Shown here one piece after another: positions 8,445 to 17,641 of a DNA stretch of 64,000 bases. Location of the stretch: positions 1 to 64,000 of the forward strand of contig RHKK01000005.1 in assembly GCA_008363075.1 (NCBI GenBank). The letters are read 5' to 3'. This stretch comes from Candidatus Uhrbacteria bacterium. GTDB taxonomy: Bacteria; Patescibacteriota; Patescibacteriia; 2-12-FULL-60-25. The notes below the pieces were generated by a model. The model saw only the letters and a program-made list of their open reading frames with translations. It was not told the origin of the DNA and made no database searches. The first letter of the stretch is position 1. Every line of letters begins with the position of its first letter. The position numbers were made by a program, and so were the translations under genes.

Positions 8445-9209
8445 TCAGCCCTTCAAGTTCTTCTTTGTGATCCATTGCATCGGGAAAAAAACCGCGACCG
8501 CCAGCACAGCCATCACGGCAAGCGAGGTCATCGGATCTGAATCGGCAAATCCGGCGATGGAGTATCGCATGAGATTCACGGCGTGGTGCATCGGATTGAA
8601 CAGCGAGACCGTGTGCCAGATGCCGGGCAATTCCGAAATCGGATAGAACGTGCCGGCAAGAAAGATCATCGGCTGGATGACGAACGTCATCACAAAGGTC
8701 AGCGCCTCGAAATTCTTGGCGTACATCCCGAAGATGACGCCGAACATGCCGAACGCGAGGCCGATGAGCAGCGCGGCAAGCGCCGCGAGAAACGGATGCG
8801 CGATGCCGGTGACAGGCACGAACCAGATCGTCGCAAGCGCGGCGATGAGCGCGGTGAGAAGCGCGCGGATCGTCGCGGCGGCTGCGTAGGCGAGTCCGAC
8901 GCCCCACGCCGGCACGGGCGTGATCTGTAAATCGAGGAACGTGCCGACGTTTTTGGAGATGACGAGCGCGAATGCGGGATTCGAGAAGCTCGCATTCACC
9001 ATCGTCATCGTGAGAAGACCGGTGTACACGAACGCGAGATATGCGATCCCTTCGATCTGCCGCCCCGCCGTCACGAGCCCGAACACGGCCAAAAAGAGCA
9101 CCATCGACATGATGGGACTCATCACCGTATCGAGCCAGATTTTTTGGAAGCGCTTCACTTCGCGCGCGACAAGCGCGATCACCGGCGTCAAATTCGTTGC
9201 CATATTCAT
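8445..9209 (-). CDS. ABC-2 type transporter permease
   Basis: The 254-residue permease has six predicted membrane segments and the ABC-2 layout, including the conserved region near QPMIFLAGTFYPISELPG in the C-terminal half. Together with the ATPase gene just upstream (26-bp gap) it forms a two-gene exporter, probably for a drug, lipid or polysaccharide; the substrate is unknown. The start could be 9209 or the next ATG at 9203. Its stop codon touches a family A repeat. Confidence 0.85.
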   Translation of the reverse strand: MNMATNLTPVIALVAREVKRFQKIWLDTVMSPIMSMVLFLAVFGLVTAGRQIEGIAYLAFVYTGLLTMTMVNASFSNPAFALVISKNVGTFLDLQITPVPAWGVGLAYAAAATIRALLTALIAALATIWFVPVTGIAHPFLAALAALLIGLAFGMFGVIFGMYAKNFEALTFVMTFVIQPMIFLAGTFYPISELPGIWHTVSLFNPMHHAVNLMRYSIAGFADSDPMTSLAVMAVLAVAVFFPMQWITKKNLKG

Positions 9210-9235
9210 GATTCTTGATTCGTGATTTTCGCCGC

Positions 9236-10141
9236 CTACTCCTTCGTCAATGTCAAAAAGATCTGCTCAAGCGACGCGGCTTCGGTTTTCATCGCCTTCA
9301 AGTTGCCATTGTAGTGCCGCGCGATGGCGTGCACGTCGGATTCAAGCTCGCGCATCGGGAAATGGAATTCCGAACCTTCAGCGACCACGCCAGGCAAATG
9401 CGCGACATCCCGATCGAACAATTCGAAGCTGATCACGTTTTTCGAGAACTCCTTCTGGATATCCTTGAGGACGCCTTCTTTCACGATGCGGCCATGATTG
9501 ATCACCGTGATGCGATCACACAACTGTTCCGCTTCCTCCAAATAATGCGTCGTGAAGAGAATGGTTGTGCCCTCATCGCGCAATCGACGTACGAGCTCCC
9601 AGATCTTTTGACGGAGCGCTACGTCCACACCGGCCGTCGGTTCATCAAGAATCAGGAGCTTCGGCTTGTGGATCAGAGCCTTGGCGATCATGAGGCGCCG
9701 CTTCATCCCACCGGACAATCCGCGGGCGCGCTCATCGGCCTTGTCCGCAAGCGCGAGATCATCCAGTACTTTGTCGATGCGCGGATGGCGCTCGGCCATC
9801 GGTACGCCGTACATGCCCGAAAAATAATATAAGACCTCGCGGACGGTGAACGCCATTTCATAGACGCCTTCCTGCGGGACGACGCCCTCGAGAAGCTTCG
9901 CCCGCTCGGTGTCCTTGGCGACGTCCGTGCCGAACACCTCGATCACACCCTCGTCGGCACGGTTGATCCCGGCGATCAGGCTGATCAGGGTCGATTTTCC
10001 CGCGCCGTTCGGCCCGAGCAAGCCATGGATCTCGCCCGGTTTCACTGCAAGGCTGACGCGATCAAGCGCTTTCACCATCGGCGCGTCTTTTTTATTTGGT
10101 TGGTACGTCTTTGAAACATCTTGGACCGCAAGCGCATGCAT
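9236..10141 (-). CDS. ABC transporter ATP-binding protein
   Basis: This 301-residue nucleotide-binding subunit has Walker A GPNGAGKST, the Q-loop, signature LSGGMKRRL, Walker B LLILDEPTAGVD and the switch His (FTTHYLEEAEQLCD). About 80 C-terminal residues follow the ATPase, as in DrrA/NatA-type exporters. It pairs with the downstream ABC-2 permease. The 26-bp gap between them holds a short repeated phrase (ATGATTCTTGATTCGTGATT), one of the many small phrase repeats in this window. Confidence 0.9.
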   Translation of the reverse strand: MHALAVQDVSKTYQPNKKDAPMVKALDRVSLAVKPGEIHGLLGPNGAGKSTLISLIAGINRADEGVIEVFGTDVAKDTERAKLLEGVVPQEGVYEMAFTVREVLYYFSGMYGVPMAERHPRIDKVLDDLALADKADERARGLSGGMKRRLMIAKALIHKPKLLILDEPTAGVDVALRQKIWELVRRLRDEGTTILFTTHYLEEAEQLCDRITVINHGRIVKEGVLKDIQKEFSKNVISFELFDRDVAHLPGVVAEGSEFHFPMRELESDVHAIARHYNGNLKAMKTEAASLEQIFLTLTKE

Positions 10142-10209
10142 AGGGACTCCAGCCTATCGATCCGGAGAAAAAGAATCAAGCGCACGTATCACTTTTCGTC
10201 GATCTTCGG

Positions 10210-10215
10210 TATGAT
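10210..10215 (+). promoter_or_regulatory. Probable -10 box (TATGAT) of the surface-protein gene
   Basis: TATGAT is 14 bp before the ATG at 10230, so the transcript would start about 7-8 nt before the start codon with no room for a Shine-Dalgarno site. Confidence 0.4.
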
Positions 10216-10229
10216 ATTCACATCATCCT

Positions 10230-11996
10230 ATGAAACCCCTCTTCATTCGCGTCGCCGCGATGCTCTCCCCTCTCTTCGCCGCGATGCTGCTCGCCATGCC
10301 GGCCCACGCCGCGCCGTTCACCGTCTATCCGCCCGAGCCGAATCAGACGTTCGTGAACAAGGACACGACATTTCATGCCGATCTGATGGACGGTGGCGCC
10401 GTGATCGACCACTGCAATCTCTCCGTGGACGGCGTGTCACACGGAGCCATGACCGTCTTTACGGGCCCGGGAGGCAAATCCGCCTTTCTGGAAACAAGCA
10501 TCTCCACGCCGGGCAGCCGGATAGTACGCGTAACCTGTTACGACGCGAGCGAGAGCAACAGCGGCTACAACGAGACCACGGTCACGGTGTTCGACGACAC
10601 GACCGCGCCCGGCGTCAGCGCTTTTACCCTCACGCCGACGTCGCCCGTGGCCGGAACCCCGGTGACCATCCAAACCAACTACGACGACACCGATTTCGGT
10701 TCGGGGATCGACAACTGCTCACTCTACGTCGACGGCGCATTCATCAGCCTGATGAGCCTCTCCGGCGGATCCGGATCCACGGCGGGCAGCGCGAGCCGCA
10801 CCTACACCTTTCCGTCGGCGGGATCGTACGCCGTCGAAGTAAAATGCACGGATTTTTCCGGGAATGTCGGCACGCGCACCGAAACCGTGTCCGTGGCCGC
10901 GCCGCCGGACACGGTCAATCCCGTTGTGAGCGCCATCGCGCCGTCTTCCGCCACCGTCGGCGTGGCCGTGAACATCCAGGCGGCGATTTCCGATAACGTC
11001 GGCGTGACGTCCTGCGAACTGGAGGTGAACGGCGTGAGTCAAGGCGGCATGACCGTCGCGTCCGGGCTTGCGACCAAGGCCTTGAGCTTTACGATCGTCG
11101 GCGATAATGCGGTCAAAGTGACCTGTCTCGATGCAGCCGGCAACTCCGGCACACGATCCGCGCTGATCAACGTCGCCTCCGCTTCCTCGACCGATACGAC
11201 GGCGCCGACCGTCGGCCCGGTTTCGCCGACCAGCGTGCCGCAAGGTTCGCCGACCACGTTCATGGCAAGTTACGCGGATGCGGGATCCGGCGTCGATCGT
11301 TGCGTCATCAAACTCTCCACCTATCCCGGTAGCATGGCCGAGCTTTTGAGCACGCGCGACGCCTCGACGGCCGCCGGCTATGTCCGCGCCTCTCACGCCT
11401 TTGCGACAACGCTTCCGCCCTCGAGCGTAACCATGTGGGCGGAATGCCGCGACGCCGCGGGCAATCTCGGTGTCGGGCCGAGCGTCACCGTCAGCTATTA
11501 TCCGCCCTCGCCCGCGACGACCATGTATGCAAACCGACTCGTGAAACTGGCATGCCCTGCCGGCGCCGCGGACGTCAACCACCCGTGCAAGGCCGTGTAC
11601 TACGTCGGCGGCGACGGGAAACGACACGCATTCCCCAACGAACGCGTCTATTTCACTTGGTATTCGAACTTTGACGCCGTCAATGAACTGGATGCCGCCA
11701 CCCTGTCATCCATTCCGCTCGGCAGCAACGTGAATTATCGACCGGGCATGCGCATGGTGAAATTCACCACCGTGAACAAGGTGTACGCCGTCGGACGCTA
11801 CGGACAGCTGCGCTGGGTGACGAGCGAAGACATCGCGCGTGCGCTGTACGGCACGGACTGGAACCGCAAAATCGACGATATCAACGACGCGTTCTTCACG
11901 GACTACACCTTCGGGGCGGACATCACCTCGGCCTCTTCCTACAACCCGACCGTCGAGGCCGCGACGGCGACGAATATCGACGCGAACCTGCGTTGA
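10230..11996 (+). CDS. Secreted surface protein with repeated Ig-like domains and a conserved C-terminal module
   Basis: A classical signal peptide (about 28 residues, ending PAHAAP) is followed by four repeated Ig-like domains of about 95-110 residues. Each contains a C-x-L-x-V-[DN]-G motif and a V-[TK]-C-x-D near its end, so each can form one intradomain disulfide. Domains are joined by DTTAPxV-type linkers. The last 160 residues form a separate module beginning NRLVKLACPAGA, then CKAVYYVGGDGKRHAFPNE and RMVKFTTVNKVYAVG. From memory this module recurs at the C-terminus of secreted CPR proteins, but its function is unknown. It probably decorates the cell surface or mediates attachment. The downstream YbhB-like gene starts 1 bp after the stop. 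Confidence 0.75.
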   Translation: MKPLFIRVAAMLSPLFAAMLLAMPAHAAPFTVYPPEPNQTFVNKDTTFHADLMDGGAVIDHCNLSVDGVSHGAMTVFTGPGGKSAFLETSISTPGSRIVRVTCYDASESNSGYNETTVTVFDDTTAPGVSAFTLTPTSPVAGTPVTIQTNYDDTDFGSGIDNCSLYVDGAFISLMSLSGGSGSTAGSASRTYTFPSAGSYAVEVKCTDFSGNVGTRTETVSVAAPPDTVNPVVSAIAPSSATVGVAVNIQAAISDNVGVTSCELEVNGVSQGGMTVASGLATKALSFTIVGDNAVKVTCLDAAGNSGTRSALINVASASSTDTTAPTVGPVSPTSVPQGSPTTFMASYADAGSGVDRCVIKLSTYPGSMAELLSTRDASTAAGYVRASHAFATTLPPSSVTMWAECRDAAGNLGVGPSVTVSYYPPSPATTMYANRLVKLACPAGAADVNHPCKAVYYVGGDGKRHAFPNERVYFTWYSNFDAVNELDAATLSSIPLGSNVNYRPGMRMVKFTTVNKVYAVGRYGQLRWVTSEDIARALYGTDWNRKIDDINDAFFTDYTFGADITSASSYNPTVEAATATNIDANLR

Positions 11997-11997
11997 T

Positions 11998-12441
11998 ATG
12001 CGGCTCTCCTCTCCCGCGTTCGTCGCCGACAACTCCATTCCGAGCAAATATACGTGTGACGGCGACGATCTTGTCCCTCCGCTGACCATCGATGACACCC
12101 CGGCGGAAGCCGCGAGCTTCGTCATGGTCGTGGACGATCCGGACTCCCCGTCCGGCGATTGGCTCCATTGGCTCGCCTACGATATCCCCGGTTCGACTCG
12201 CGAGATTCTCGAAGGGCAGGAGGTTGGAACGCAAGGGCTAAATTCCTGGAACCGCACGGGCTACGGCGGCCCCTGCCCCGGTCAAGGCGAACATCGCTAC
12301 GTCTTCCGCCTCTATGCGCTCGACAAAATGCTCGACCTCCCGCCCGGCGCACGTCTCCCCGATGTCGAGCGTGCCATGACCGGCGCCGTTCTCGCGGAAG
12401 CGAACTTGATGGGGAAGTATATAAAAATGGAGAATCGGTAA
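11998..12441 (+). CDS. YbhB/YbcL family (PEBP-like) protein
   Basis: The 147-residue protein is a complete bacterial PEBP fold. The ligand-pocket motifs are YTCDGDDLVPPL near residue 19, the DDPDSPSGDWLHW block and YGGPCPGQGEHRYVFRLYAL. These proteins bind phospholipid head groups or small anions; no enzymatic role is established. Its start lies 1 bp after the stop of the surface-protein gene, so it is almost certainly translated from the same mRNA. It has no signal peptide. Confidence 0.9.
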   Translation: MRLSSPAFVADNSIPSKYTCDGDDLVPPLTIDDTPAEAASFVMVVDDPDSPSGDWLHWLAYDIPGSTREILEGQEVGTQGLNSWNRTGYGGPCPGQGEHRYVFRLYALDKMLDLPPGARLPDVERAMTGAVLAEANLMGKYIKMENR

Positions 12442-12447
12442 CTGTTT

Positions 12448-12777
12448 TCAATACCTGCCTTTTATCAGGTTTTTTCGATCGTTATACATCACGAGACCCA
12501 GAGCAAGAAAAACGGAATACAATATCGCAGCCACCCAAGGAACGAGGCGCCAAAATCCGGCAAGCGGGAAGAAAAGCCAAGCGGTCAGCATAAACAAAGG
12601 CCACAATAAAATAAAACCAATACCTACAAAAAAGCTCGCAGTCGGTATATGACCCATGATGGATTCATACGGGGTCTCATCCAAACGAAACATAAAAACT
12701 GCAAACGAAGTCACTGCAAGCACAAAAAGAAAAAATAACACGATGATCGCCCAATCTTTTTTCGATAAGTGCTTCAT
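12448..12777 (-). CDS. Small membrane protein of unknown function
   Basis: The 109-residue protein has three hydrophobic segments (about residues 10-30, 47-70 and 75-98) and a basic C-terminus (NDRKNLIKGRY). No family is recognised. The gene is clearly more AT-rich than its neighbours. It is followed upstream on the same strand, after 12 bp, by another three-helix protein (12790-13107), so the two may form a small membrane operon. Confidence 0.6.
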   Translation of the reverse strand: MKHLSKKDWAIIVLFFLFVLAVTSFAVFMFRLDETPYESIMGHIPTASFFVGIGFILLWPLFMLTAWLFFPLAGFWRLVPWVAAILYSVFLALGLVMYNDRKNLIKGRY

Positions 12778-12789
12778 AATGAACCCTGA

Positions 12790-13107
12790 CTACATCACCG
12801 CAAGCGAGAGAAACACGAGGAGCGTCAACAGCGTAAGCCATCCGAGCGTGTAGCCGAGAAACATCACCGCCTCGCGCTTTTTGCCATCGAGATACATGAG
12901 GATCGGCCGCCCGAAGACCAACGTACCCATGACCGCCGCGGACAATACGAGGAGCATGAGAACCGCGACGGGGGTGAAAAACGTGTCTTCTTCTCCAAAG
13001 AGTTTGCTACCATTGCTCATGACCCATGCGACGCATGTGATGTAAAAAAGCACCACCAGCCCATGTCCCAAGCTCTGCCAGTGTGGCGCGATCTGTTTCG
13101 TTTTCAT
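12790..13107 (-). CDS. Small membrane protein of unknown function
   Basis: The 105-residue protein has three predicted membrane helices: about residues 14-33, 45-65 and 80-103. There is a short acidic loop (FGEEDTF) after the first helix and a GRPILMYLDGKKRE loop between the second and third. No conserved family is recognised, although proteins of this size and shape are common in CPR genomes. It lies 12 bp upstream of the second small membrane gene. Confidence 0.6.
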   Translation of the reverse strand: MKTKQIAPHWQSLGHGLVVLFYITCVAWVMSNGSKLFGEEDTFFTPVAVLMLLVLSAAVMGTLVFGRPILMYLDGKKREAVMFLGYTLGWLTLLTLLVFLSLAVM

Positions 13108-13145
13108 ACGAATATAACGGTACCACGTCTCGCCTCATGACAAAA

Positions 13146-13170
13146 ACGCTCGCCGATAGGCGAGCGTTTT
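13146..13170. terminator. Bidirectional terminator
   Basis: An ACGCTCGCC/GGCGAGCGT stem with a GATA loop is flanked by A-run and T-run, between the membrane gene and the zinc-ribbon gene; it can serve the minus-strand zinc-ribbon gene ending at 13175. Confidence 0.8.
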
Positions 13171-13174
13171 GTAT

Positions 13175-13531
13175 TTAGACGTCCAGCGAACGCATGATCG
13201 CGTCCAGCTTGCCGTTGATCTCCTTGAGCTGGTCGCTCAGACCGTTCGTGTCTCCGGACGGGCGATCGCCTCGCGGACGGTCGAAACGCTTTGTCGAAGC
13301 GCCGCCTTCGTTCCCAAAACAGTTGCTGCAAAGCACCGGCTTACGGCCGTTCGGACGAAACGGAACCTGGCAATCGGCCCCGCACGTGGCGCAGGTCGCG
13401 TCATGCATCGGCTTCCAGTCGCGACCGCCGCCAAAGCTCTTGCCACCGCGCTTGTCTCCAAAAGACGATCCGCCGCGAGAACCGTATCCGCCGGACTTCT
13501 TGTTATTGCCTCGAAAAGGTTTGTTGTACAT
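13175..13531 (-). CDS. Small zinc-ribbon protein with Gly/Arg-rich N-terminus
   Basis: The 118-residue protein has three parts. A disordered Gly/Ser/Arg/Lys-rich N-terminus (GGYGSRGGSSFGDKRGG) of about 40 residues is followed by a zinc knuckle pair, CATCGADC ... PVLCSNCF (about residues 47-73). A short helix (LKEINGKLDAIMRSL) ends the protein and could mediate oligomerisation. The pattern CxxCG-x-xCxVPFRPxGxxPVxCxxCF is familiar from CPR genomes. A nucleic-acid or ribosome role is plausible but unproven. The ATG at 13531 opens the family N-terminus. Confidence 0.75.
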   Translation of the reverse strand: MYNKPFRGNNKKSGGYGSRGGSSFGDKRGGKSFGGGRDWKPMHDATCATCGADCQVPFRPNGRKPVLCSNCFGNEGGASTKRFDRPRGDRPSGDTNGLSDQLKEINGKLDAIMRSLDV

Positions 13532-13591
13532 ATGGGTAAATCCGGCGAAGCATACACGAGAATGAAATATTTGGCAAGCCTCGTGGTTGTG

Positions 13592-13695
13592 CCACGTAAA
13601 CCGCGCCGAGACGCGTTGGCCACGTAAAGATCTCCGCCATGCGAATCTCCACGTGGCACACGTAAAAACCACGCGATTGGCGTGGTTTTTACGTG
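13592..13695 (-). repeat. tRNA-Gln trailer with repeated CACGTAAA boxes and terminator hairpin
   Basis: Directly after the tRNA CCA end (minus strand) comes a perfect 15-bp hairpin (13659-13673 pairing with 13681-13695), GTTTTTACGTG, then GCCACGTG (13650-13657), TTTACGTGGCC (13619-13627) and TTTACGTGGCA (13591-13600). The boxes are separated by about 21 and 17 unrelated bases. The tRNA-Val locus at 32166-32267 has the same order and nearly the same spacing. The first hairpin can act as a terminator. Confidence 0.65.
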
Positions 13696-13767
13696 GCTCG
13701 GGGACTTGGATTCGAACCAAGATAGCCGCCTCCAAAGGGCGGAGTCCTACCATTAGACGATCCCCGA
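13694..13767 (-). tRNA. tRNA-Gln (anticodon UUG)
   Basis: A 7-bp acceptor stem (TCGGGGA/TCCCCGA), the D-arm with AATGGTAGGAC, a CCGCC/GGCGG anticodon stem with loop CTTTGGA, and a TTCGAATC T-loop are all present. The CCA end is encoded (GCCA at 13694-13697). Confidence 0.95.
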
Positions 13768-13881
13768 ACGTAAAGGCGCTACGCGCCCACGTTCCGGAGA
13801 CGTGGACTATTTATTAGTCTCTACGTCTCGGAATGCGCGCAGAGCATACGCGAAAAATCGCGCGCCGTCAATCCGCACAAC

Positions 13882-14385
13882 CTACCAATTCCGCGACTCG
13901 GCGGCGCCGATGATGAGCCAGCGGTCACCGATCTTGTCCACCGTGAACTCGACGCGGCTCCGTCCCGCCTCCCCTCCCTGGGTCTCCTCGACGCCGGTCA
14001 TTTGTATGATCTCGCCAAATACGGCGTACCGCGTGGGCGTTCCTATAATGACACGCGTGATCTCGATGCGCCCCGGCCACGGACTCGACGCGTATCGACC
14101 GATCGCCAGATGCGGCTGGCTTGCCCACTCCTCGAGCAACTCCGGCGAAAGATAGCTCGCGTACTCCCTACGGATGGCTTCGATCGAGGCCTCGCGCGAC
14201 TCGTTCAGCGAAACCTTTTGCAAAGCGTCACCGAACTCCGTGACAACCTCGCGCACGGCAGCTTCATCCGTGGACATGGCCGGCGCGGACGGCTCGGCTG
14301 ACGGCGCTCCACGGAACACAAACCATCCCGCGGCAAATAACACGATGACGGTCAATCCGGCCCAAAACACTGTCTGTTTTTTCAT
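13882..14385 (-). CDS. Membrane-anchored protein of unknown function after atpC
   Basis: The 167-residue protein has one N-terminal membrane helix (about residues 7-24), a Ser/Pro/Ala linker and an extracytoplasmic domain of about 125 residues. The domain has an NTF2/Mce-associated-like look: a helical start (AVREVVTEFGDALQKV) and a strand-rich end (RVEFTVDKIGDRWLIIGA). The final VDKIGDRWLI is a typical last strand of such cone folds, but this is a resemblance only. It starts 9 bp after atpC and is probably the last gene of the atp transcript. Confidence 0.55.
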   Translation of the reverse strand: MKKQTVFWAGLTVIVLFAAGWFVFRGAPSAEPSAPAMSTDEAAVREVVTEFGDALQKVSLNESREASIEAIRREYASYLSPELLEEWASQPHLAIGRYASSPWPGRIEITRVIIGTPTRYAVFGEIIQMTGVEETQGGEAGRSRVEFTVDKIGDRWLIIGAAESRNW

Positions 14386-14394
14386 AGACGGCGA

Positions 14395-14793
14395 TTACTC
14401 CTCAAATTGCTTCTCCAGCGCGAGCTTCTGCCCTTCGAGAAAGGTCAGCTGATATTTATTCAGCTCATCCGGTTTATCGAGCTTGGCGAGGATAAATTCA
14501 AGATACTCTTTGGCCGACACCTCGTTCAATTCCTCCGTCTTCTCGATCGTCATACCAAGCACGCGCACGTCATTCGTCTCCCGCTCGACAAAGAGAAATC
14601 CGTGGCGCAAGACGAAATCTTGGTGATTCGCCTCGTTCTGCAGGCGAATCGCGCTGTAGGTAATCGATCCGAGCATGGACACGTGCCCCGGTAACACCTG
14701 CATCTCACCCATATCAGTGGACAACGTCAAAAGATCCGCGGGACCGTTGTAGATCTCGCGATCGGGCGTTTGGATGAGGAGATTGAAAGACAT
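14395..14793 (-). CDS. atpC: F1Fo ATP synthase epsilon subunit
   Basis: The 132-residue protein has the epsilon beta-sandwich (LLIQTPDREIYNGPADLLTLS then MGEMQVLPGHVSMLGSI) and a C-terminal helical hairpin that can inhibit ATP hydrolysis. It is separated from its usual neighbour atpD by an inserted four-helix-bundle gene with repeated flanks. The start is the ATG at 14793, four bases after the left repeat block. Confidence 0.9.
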   Translation of the reverse strand: MSFNLLIQTPDREIYNGPADLLTLSTDMGEMQVLPGHVSMLGSITYSAIRLQNEANHQDFVLRHGFLFVERETNDVRVLGMTIEKTEELNEVSAKEYLEFILAKLDKPDELNKYQLTFLEGQKLALEKQFEE

Positions 14794-14796
14794 AGG

Positions 14797-14825
14797 GTGT
14801 CAGGTGCCAGGTTTCAGGTGTCAGC
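14797..14825. repeat. Left flank of four-helix gene: CAGGTGTCAGGT-type phrase repeat
   Basis: It contains GTGTCAGGTGCCAGG then TTTCAGGTGTCAG and is the inverted counterpart of the block at 15176-15207. It encodes the last residues (ADT) and the stop codon of the four-helix gene. Confidence 0.75.
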
Positions 14826-15170
14826 TTTGAGCTTTGAGATTAGCCCACTAAGCATACGACCTACTTCCTGTAGGGATTCTATTAGATGATCGTGTTTAAT
14901 TTCGTATAAATCCTCTGAGAGGAGCAACTGGGTCTCAAGCTCCGCCAAAGATCCATCTGCGATGCGTAAGAACTGCGTGAAGTCTTTTCTTGTTCCTCGT
15001 TTGCGTCCTTCAGCAATATTGGACGGGATCGAGACAGCGGCGCGACGCATCTGGCTCTTGAGTCCAAACTCTTCATTTTTGGGAAGTGATTCTGTGAGTT
15101 GATACACAAGCTTCGCCAAGTCCATGGCTTTTTGCCACACGATCAAATCTTTAAAGCTTTGTATCACCAT
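14814..15170 (-). CDS. Four-helix-bundle protein (S23/IVP family) inserted in the atp operon
   Basis: The 118-residue protein has all landmarks of the family named after 23S rRNA intervening-sequence proteins: FKDLIVWQKAMDLAKLVY at the start, FGLKSQMRRAAVSIPSNIAEG in the middle and FLRIADGSLAELETQLLLS afterwards. The family forms pentameric helical bundles, probably RNA-associated, and is scattered across genomes. Here it lies between atpD and atpC, where no ATP synthase subunit belongs. It is bracketed by inverted CAGGTGTCAGG-type repeats, and its last codons come from the repeat. The ATG at 15170 fits the family start. Confidence 0.9.
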   Translation of the reverse strand: MVIQSFKDLIVWQKAMDLAKLVYQLTESLPKNEEFGLKSQMRRAAVSIPSNIAEGRKRGTRKDFTQFLRIADGSLAELETQLLLSEDLYEIKHDHLIESLQEVGRMLSGLISKLKADT

Positions 15171-15175
15171 ATAGC

Positions 15176-16695
<1,520 letters not shown>

Positions 16696-16718
16696 GGTCA
16701 TGAAATGGTGTCAGTTTG

Positions 16719-17603
16719 TTACCCCTCCATCGCGGCACCGGCGCCCGCAAGCTCCGCGATCTCTTGAGTGATGGCCGCCTGGCGCGCCTTGTTGAATTCC
16801 CGCGTCAGCGCCTTGATCATGTCGCCGGCCGCTTCGGTCGCATTCTTCATCGCCACCATGCGACTCGAGTATTCCGACGCTTTGAGCTCGTAAAAGGCGT
16901 GGGAGAACAGCGCTTCGAGCAGCTGGTTCGAGAGCTTCTCGACAAGCGTGTCGCGGTCCGGCTCGATCACCGACGTCGGCGCGCGATCGATCGGCGTTTC
17001 GTCTTCGCCGATATGCGATGCGACCATCTCGTCGCCGAACGGGAGATACGTCTTGACGAGCGCGCGCGACGTGAACGCGTTCACGTACTCCGGCGCGACG
17101 AAACGGACTTCCCGGATCTCTCCCCGCTCCCAGCGTTCCGCGATTTCGTTGACCACGACCAGCGCGTCGAGCGAGGTCAGGTCTTCTTTCAAACCGTCAT
17201 ACCGTTTTTCGATCGGGACGCCGCGGGCGTTCAACGCGTCAAAACTCTTGCGACCGATCGTGAACAGGAGTTTTTGGTCGGAAGAAAGCGCGTTCCATTT
17301 CTCATCTCGCAACAATGCACGAATCAGCTGTTGGTTTAACGATCCGCACAGACCCTTGTCCGACGTGACGATCACAAACAATACTTTTCCTTCTTCGCGC
17401 ACGGCCGCGAACGGGAGCTCGCCCCACTCCGCCTTGGCCTGGCGCAACCCGCCGACAAGAGAACGCGCATAGCCGCGCGAAGCCAGCGCCTTTCGCTGGA
17501 AAGACTTCATGCGGCTGGCCGCCACCAATTCCATGGCCTGCGTGATTTTTCGCGTGCCTTGGACCGATTGGATCTTCTTCTTGATGTCGATGAGAAACGC
17601 CAT
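16719..17603 (-). CDS. atpG: F1 ATP synthase gamma subunit
   Basis: The 294-residue rotor-shaft subunit has the two long terminal helices that form the coiled coil (KKKIQSVQGTRKITQAMELVAASRM at the start; ASEYSSRMVAMKNATEAAGDMI and AITQEIAELAGAGAA near the end). The Rossmann-like middle includes TSDKGLCGSLN. Length is usual for the family. It is flanked by repeats on both sides. Confidence 0.95.
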   Translation of the reverse strand: MAFLIDIKKKIQSVQGTRKITQAMELVAASRMKSFQRKALASRGYARSLVGGLRQAKAEWGELPFAAVREEGKVLFVIVTSDKGLCGSLNQQLIRALLRDEKWNALSSDQKLLFTIGRKSFDALNARGVPIEKRYDGLKEDLTSLDALVVVNEIAERWERGEIREVRFVAPEYVNAFTSRALVKTYLPFGDEMVASHIGEDETPIDRAPTSVIEPDRDTLVEKLSNQLLEALFSHAFYELKASEYSSRMVAMKNATEAAGDMIKALTREFNKARQAAITQEIAELAGAGAAMEG

Positions 17604-17608
17604 GGGGG

Positions 17609-17641
17609 AAGTGAGTAGAAAGTAGGAAGTAGTGAGTAGCC
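17609..17641. repeat. Phrase repeat (GTGAGTAG/GAAGTAG units) at atpA-atpG junction
   Basis: Imperfect 7-8 bp units of the type AGTGAGTAG and AAGTAGGAAGTAG fill nearly the whole gap between atpG and atpA. Confidence 0.6.

Noticed and set aside
13591-13695. CACGTAAA boxes with variable spacers considered as a CRISPR-like array
   Set aside because: Boxes are 8-11 bp and spacers of 15-21 bp, too few and too short; both loci sit right behind tRNA genes.
14814-15170. Four-helix gene as evidence of an rRNA intervening sequence
   Set aside because: No rRNA sequence flanks it; both neighbours are ATP synthase genes.
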